Assembly (NCBI GenBank): GCA_017476005.1
Contig: JAFVEM010000004.1
Span: 1 to 64,000, forward strand
DNA: 64,000 bases
Reading direction: 5' to 3'
From: Selenomonadaceae bacterium
GTDB lineage: Bacteria; Bacillota; Negativicutes; Selenomonadales; Selenomonadaceae
The translations under genes and the position numbers were made by a program. Shown one piece after another: positions 59,827 to 64,000 of the stretch. Each line of letters begins with the position of its first letter. Positions within the stretch are counted from its first letter, which is position 1. The notes beneath the pieces were generated by a model. It was not told where the DNA came from. It saw only the letters and a program-made list of their open reading frames with translations, and did not search any database.

Positions 59827-60714
59827 CTACACTTTCTCGCTGGTATTTTTCCCGAAGATGCCGGCAGGGCGAAAGAGCAACACCAAAATCAAAATGGCAA
59901 AGGCCGCCGCATCCCGGAAGGTGGAGGAAATAAAACCGGCCACCAAGGCCTCGATGACTCCTAAAATGAGGCCGCCCACCACCGCCCCGGGGAGAATCCC
60001 GATGCCTCCCAGCACCGCCGCCACAAAGGCCTTTAGCCCCGGCATGATGCCCATTAAGGGATCAATGGAATTATAATAAACTCCCACGAGTACGCCGGCC
60101 ACCGCCGCTAAGGCCGAGCCGATACAGAAAGTAATGGAGATAACCCGGTCGGCATCGACCCCCATCAGCTGCGCCGTTTCCGTGTCAAAGGAGGCGGCGC
60201 GCATGGCCTTGCCGATTTTCGTGCGGTGGACGATATAGGTGAGGATGACCATCAGCACCATGGTAATACCGAGAATCAGTAGCTGCTGGCCGTTAATGAT
60301 GAGATCCCCCACATGAATGGAAACGTCGCCCATAAGGGTGGGAAAAGTTCTGGGGGTGGGGGAAACAAAATACATGCTGGTGTATTCCAAAAAGAAGGAT
60401 ACCCCGATGGCGGTGATGAGGAGGGAAATCCGCGGAGCGTGCCGCAGGGGCTTATAGGCCAGACGCTCAATGACAATGCCCAAAATTCCCGTGACCAGCA
60501 TGGAAACCACGAGCGCCGGGAAAATGCCAAGGCCTCCTTGAGTAATGGCAAAAAAACCGATATAAGCTCCCACCATATACACGTCGCCGTGGGCGAAATT
60601 TATAAGTTTAATGATACCGTAAATCATGGTATAGCCCAAAGCGATGAGGGCATAAATACTCCCTAGGGACAGGCCGTTAATCAGCTGTTGTAAAAATTGT
60701 TCCGAGAAATCCAC
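59827..60714 (-). CDS. livH: Branched-chain amino acid ABC transporter permease LivH
   Basis: 295 residues with eight or so hydrophobic segments. The N-terminal LINGLSLGSIYALIALGYTM and YGIIKLINFAHGDVYMVGAY are diagnostic, as is AFVAAVLGGIGILPGAVVGG near the end. The start is GTG at 60714 with GGAGAGAG upstream. Confidence 0.94.
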   Translation of the reverse strand: MDFSEQFLQQLINGLSLGSIYALIALGYTMIYGIIKLINFAHGDVYMVGAYIGFFAITQGGLGIFPALVVSMLVTGILGIVIERLAYKPLRHAPRISLLITAIGVSFFLEYTSMYFVSPTPRTFPTLMGDVSIHVGDLIINGQQLLILGITMVLMVILTYIVHRTKIGKAMRAASFDTETAQLMGVDADRVISITFCIGSALAAVAGVLVGVYYNSIDPLMGIMPGLKAFVAAVLGGIGILPGAVVGGLILGVIEALVAGFISSTFRDAAAFAILILVLLFRPAGIFGKNTSEKV

Positions 60715-60729
60715 AAGCTCTCTCCTTCA

Positions 60730-60757
60730 AAAAAGAGCCGCATACTGCGGCTCTTTT
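60730..60757 (-). terminator. Attenuating hairpin between livJ and livH
   Basis: AAAAGAGCCGCA (60730-60741) and TGCGGCTCTTTT (60745-60756) form a 12-bp stem with a 3-nt loop; on the complement six Ts follow. It would let livJ be made in excess over the membrane parts. Confidence 0.8.
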
Positions 60758-60778
60758 GTCATAAATTCACTAAGATAT

Positions 60779-61954
60779 TTATTCGGCCTCGGGCATAATC
60801 TTGGCCACCATCACCCGGTCGCCGCCTTTGTTTTCTAGGATAACGGCCTGCTTGATGGGATTATGGTTTTTATCCATGGTGATGGTGCCGGTGCCAACCT
60901 GCAAATCCTTGGTAGTGGCCAGCGCATCTCTTATTTTTTCGGGGTCATCCGTACCCGCTCTCTTTAAGGCATCCACGATGAGCCGACCGGCATCGTAGCC
61001 CAAAGCGGCAAAGACATTGGGCGCATGACCGTACTCTTTTTGGTAAGCGTCGATAAAGCCCTTAACGCTCTCGTCTTTATCGGAGTAGTGGGTGCTGAAG
61101 AAAGTATTATTGAGCGCCTCGGCCCCTGCGATGTCCGCCACCTTCACATCGTCCCAACCGTCGGTACCCAAAATTGGGGAGGTAACGCCCAGTTCCCGAG
61201 CTTGCTTGACGATTTTGCCCACTTCTTCATAGTAAGCCGGGACAAAAATCACGTCGGCGTTGGCGGTTTTAATTTTCGTCAAAGTAGCCTTAAAATCCTG
61301 GTCTTTCTGGAGGAAAGCCTCTTCCATCACCACTTGCCCCCCGGCGGCGGTGAATTTTTCTTTAAAGACCTGCCCTAGGCTCTTGGAGTAATCGGAGCTG
61401 TTGTCCACATAGACAACGGCAGTCTTGGCCTTGAGGTTATCGGCGGCAAATTTCGCCATCACGTCGCCCTGTTGGGGGTCGATAAAGCAACTGCGGAAAA
61501 TGAAATCCTTTACTTTGCCGTCCTCGCCTACGGTAACCGCCGGGCTGGTAGCATCAGGCGCTAATACCGGCACTTTGTTGTCGGTGGCCACTTGGGACTC
61601 GGCAATGACGTTAGCGGTGACGGCAGGCCCTATGATAGCCTTCACCATGTCCTCGGAGATGAGCTTGGTCGCTGCGTTCACCGACTCCGAAGCCTCGGAC
61701 TTATTATCCACCTGAATGAGCTTCAAGGTTTTGCCGTTCACGCCGCCGGCCTCGTTAGCCTCCTTCAAGGCAAGTTTCAGCCCCTCCAAAGAGGCGTTAC
61801 CGTAGTTGGCCACATTCCCGGTCATTTCAAAGTTAGCGCCAATGCGTATCTCGTCACTCTTGGCTTCTTCGCCACCACAACCTGCGAGTAATGTACCCAG
61901 CAGGAGCGTACCGGAGAGAAGCGCCGCGACACGCTTCAGTTTTTTATTAAACAT
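60779..61954 (-). CDS. livJ: Branched-chain amino acid ABC transporter substrate-binding lipoprotein
   Basis: 391 residues. A lipoprotein signal (GTLLLGTLLAGCGG) precedes a type 1 periplasmic binding fold. Landmarks are IRIGANFEMTGNVANYGNAS, DDNKS-like IQVDNKSEASESVNAATKLI, VIAESQVATDNKVPVLAPDA and AALGYDAGRLIVDAL. It captures leucine-type amino acids or related ligands for LivHMGF. AAAGGGG lies before the ATG. Confidence 0.92.
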   Translation of the reverse strand: MFNKKLKRVAALLSGTLLLGTLLAGCGGEEAKSDEIRIGANFEMTGNVANYGNASLEGLKLALKEANEAGGVNGKTLKLIQVDNKSEASESVNAATKLISEDMVKAIIGPAVTANVIAESQVATDNKVPVLAPDATSPAVTVGEDGKVKDFIFRSCFIDPQQGDVMAKFAADNLKAKTAVVYVDNSSDYSKSLGQVFKEKFTAAGGQVVMEEAFLQKDQDFKATLTKIKTANADVIFVPAYYEEVGKIVKQARELGVTSPILGTDGWDDVKVADIAGAEALNNTFFSTHYSDKDESVKGFIDAYQKEYGHAPNVFAALGYDAGRLIVDALKRAGTDDPEKIRDALATTKDLQVGTGTITMDKNHNPIKQAVILENKGGDRVMVAKIMPEAE

Positions 61955-61986
61955 AAACGAATCCCCTTTCCCAAAACATAGCCCAC

Positions 61987-62015
61987 ATTATAGAGAGGAA
62001 GCGGCTTATCGTCAA
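61987..62015 (-). promoter_or_regulatory. Promoter of the liv operon
   Basis: On the complement, TTGACG (62015-62010), 17-bp spacer and TATAAT (61992-61987), about 33 bp upstream of livJ. Confidence 0.85.
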
Positions 62016-62028
62016 GGGAGTTTTTTAT

Positions 62029-64000
62029 TTACATGAACCGACGTTCGCCCACGGCGCCGATTTTAAAGTCATTGAGTTTCAGCTCGGAACTGTCCATGAA
62101 ATCCCGGAAGTCGCCTACATACTCTCGAAAATCTTCGGCCACCTCATGGCTGGAGAAAAAGAGGCGCATATCCAGCTCCGTGTTGTTATATACCCGGCAG
62201 GTTATTTCCACCGCGCCGATGTTATCGGTAAGTAGGCAGAGTCTCAGCCAAGTTTCCTTTTCCCACTGGCCGGTCTCGGGATCCATAGCGTCCTCGTCAT
62301 AGACATGAATGTAAGTGGGGTAGGCTTTCTCGTTTTCCCCCATGTAAATGGGGAGCATGAAGTTTAAGGAGCGTTGCCCCTGCACGGTAGAGGAGTTATC
62401 GCCGCCCATGGAGTGCCGCATGGTCACCACAAATTCCGCCAGTTGCTTGCCGGCGCTTTTCAGTTGCCGACCGTTTAAGCGTTTGGCCATGGCGAAATCG
62501 CACAGTTGCATAAAAGCCCACAGCCTAGTCAAATCGGGAATATCTTGCTGGGCAGCGGCTTGCTGAATGGTGGCCGGTACGTTTTGTTGGCACAGGCGCA
62601 GGAGGGATTGGAGTTGCCGCGCCTCTTTATCGCTAAGCATGGTTTCATTACCGTTCACAAAATCTTGCAAGAGGAGAGTATCGCCGGGAGTTAGGGTGGC
62701 GCGATTCAGGAGCAAGGCGGCGGCGCTGCGCATGGTGTCCATAGTTTGCGGCGTGTTTTGAATGGTATTGCGCATGAATTGGTTTTGAGCTTGCCGGACG
62801 GCGCCGGGTTCCCGTCCCACGTTGGCGCCGGGGGCGAACTCGCGCTGATGATTCGCGGCGCCGGAGCGACGCATCAGGTTGAAAATTTGCTGGGGCGCTT
62901 TGGCTTCGGTAGCCGGAGCCGTAGGCGTATTGGTATTCGTCGCTGTCCGGGAGGCAGCTTGCTCGCCGGAGGATTGCTCGGTGGCGGCTTGTTTGCTGGG
63001 CGAACCCGAGGTGGGTGGCGAAGATTGTTGCGAGGGAGGCTGGCCTTGAGCCGGTGTTGCCGCTGGCGCCGATGACTGGTTAGTCGACAAGGTGGTGGGG
63101 TTCGTTGTCGCCGACGCGTTGGGGGCAGGTGATTGGCCGGCACTAGGCGCAGTCTGGCCTTGAGGCGTTGTCGGCGTTCCGCCTTGCCCTTGGGGCGTGG
63201 CGGCATCTAAAGCGGCACCCTGCCCTCCCTGATTGCCTTGTGGGGCGGTCGGAATTTGTCCCGATTGAGCCGGTGTAGCTGATTCTGGCAAGGCAGCGTT
63301 TTGATTCGCACCTTGAGGCGGTACATTTGTGGGATTCGTCGGTTGCCCCTGAGAAGTTAGCGTCGTGTTTTGATTGGTTGCCCCGGAAGTCGTCGGCATT
63401 TGCCCGGGAGCCTCGCCGCTTGCTGGCGTCGCAACCTGCGTCAAATTTTGATTTGGCAGTTGTCCCGGGGCGGCTGTCTCGCTGAAATTAGCGCCAAAAC
63501 CGGCGCCGCTTGGCAGCGAGCCGCCTTGCGACTGGAAGGTTGCGCCGCCAAACTGCCCGGAGGGGATAAATTGATTTTGCCCGGAAAAAGCGCCTTGAGC
63601 TTGCGTCTGTCCCGGCGTGAAGAAATTCGCCCTGCCCGAGGCTGCCGGATTGCCAGTTGCTGTTTCGCCGCCGGGACGGGGCATAAAGTAGCGCACCAGC
63701 TGTTTCAAGAACGCCAGCGAATTTTCGTCCTGATTCCCCACCAGCGTTAAATTTTCTCCCAGATTCAGGGAAGAAAGCAAATACTGCACCGAAGAGGGCA
63801 TATCCTCCAGCGGCACTTCGTTTAAAAGCTCAAAGGCCATTTTGTTGATCAGCACCGGCTCCAAGGCGTTGCCGGCTGTTTGGGAGGTCAGGTAGGCTTT
63901 CAAATTGGTTAAAAGCGCCGTCAGGCCATCGCTAATCTCCAAGGAATAGCCCTTATCCACCAAATTGCCCATTTGGGTAAGCATCCGCGACAAGGCCGTC
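62029..64000 (-). CDS. FliK-like hook-length control protein, 5' end beyond window
   Basis: At least 656 residues; the frame is open to the right edge. An N-terminal helical part is followed by a long low-complexity region rich in Gln, Pro, Thr, Gly, Ser and Ala (about residues 110-370 of the visible part), and a C-terminal domain with ETWLRLCLLTDNIGAVEITC and MRLFFSSHEVAEDFREYVGD, like the FliK C-terminal domain. This resembles hook-length rulers, but no flagellar gene is visible here, so the call is tentative. Its stop lies 14 bp before the liv promoter. Confidence 0.6.
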   Translation of the reverse strand, partial: TALSRMLTQMGNLVDKGYSLEISDGLTALLTNLKAYLTSQTAGNALEPVLINKMAFELLNEVPLEDMPSSVQYLLSSLNLGENLTLVGNQDENSLAFLKQLVRYFMPRPGGETATGNPAASGRANFFTPGQTQAQGAFSGQNQFIPSGQFGGATFQSQGGSLPSGAGFGANFSETAAPGQLPNQNLTQVATPASGEAPGQMPTTSGATNQNTTLTSQGQPTNPTNVPPQGANQNAALPESATPAQSGQIPTAPQGNQGGQGAALDAATPQGQGGTPTTPQGQTAPSAGQSPAPNASATTNPTTLSTNQSSAPAATPAQGQPPSQQSSPPTSGSPSKQAATEQSSGEQAASRTATNTNTPTAPATEAKAPQQIFNLMRRSGAANHQREFAPGANVGREPGAVRQAQNQFMRNTIQNTPQTMDTMRSAAALLLNRATLTPGDTLLLQDFVNGNETMLSDKEARQLQSLLRLCQQNVPATIQQAAAQQDIPDLTRLWAFMQLCDFAMAKRLNGRQLKSAGKQLAEFVVTMRHSMGGDNSSTVQGQRSLNFMLPIYMGENEKAYPTYIHVYDEDAMDPETGQWEKETWLRLCLLTDNIGAVEITCRVYNNTELDMRLFFSSHEVAEDFREYVGDFRDFMDSSELKLNDFKIGAVGERRFM

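Overview
The window reads as the chromosome of a diderm member of the Firmicutes, most likely a Negativicutes (Selenomonadales-like) species. Firmicutes traits are the dprA-topA-trmFO order, yaaR-holB, the sbp/DUF881 division genes, rpmH-rnpA-yidD-yidC-jag-mnmE, and a TGTTCCTTGAAAACTGAACA element in the rRNA leader. Outer-membrane traits are an MlaEFD phospholipid transporter, a TolC-type channel, a 1441-residue TamB, an AsmA-like protein and an ArnT-like glycosyltransferase. A methyl-accepting chemotaxis protein, a FliK-like protein and a sigma-28-like promoter suggest motility. The lineage is inferred from gene content only; no similarity search was possible.

Layout. 1-509: 5' end of a leftward 16S rRNA gene with its promoter. 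613-5372: dprA-topA-trmFO. 5409-14112: mlaE-mlaF-mlaD-tolC-tamB under one strong promoter, probably a trans-envelope lipid transport unit; MlaD carries a C-terminal segment that looks like an outer-membrane beta-barrel. 14122-17713: leftward AsmA-like/ArnT-like/Uma2 operon. 17865-21195: HD-GYP phosphodiesterase, TtcA-like enzyme, yaaR-holB. 21240-21531: a type I toxin-antitoxin locus with a 23-residue toxin, below usual gene-calling size. 21649-24264: epimerase, small unknown proteins, YgbA-like protein and a candidate small RNA. 24338-28127: leftward deoR/LtaS-like sulfatase/radical SAM operon. 28312-33649: defence island with a nuclease-methylase fusion plus specificity subunit, a MntA/HepT pair bracketed by a duplicated hsdS tail, and a Fic toxin with a 55-residue antitoxin. 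33753-37471: LysR regulator, sugar-binding lipoprotein and chemoreceptor. 37650-41992: sbcD-sbcC. 41994-45837: mnmE-jag-yidC-yidD-rnpA-rpmH (leftward). 45902-46980: pfkA. 46993-55357: leftward division and cell-wall cluster murD-murG-murC-ddl-ftsQ-DUF881-sbp-ftsZ. 55632-56781: glf. 56933-62015: livJ-livHMGF and an Rrf2 regulator. 62029 to the right edge: FliK-like protein, 5' truncated.

A family of modular GC-rich hairpin repeats is scattered over at least six sites (22997, 26713, 37478, 49421, 51291, 56805). One copy lies in frame inside the sulfatase gene. Two copies carry a second, 42-43 bp palindrome nested in different hairpin loops. Most promoters listed are close matches to the vegetative TTGACA/TATAAT consensus with 17-18 bp spacing. 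All functions are inferred from motifs and gene order.
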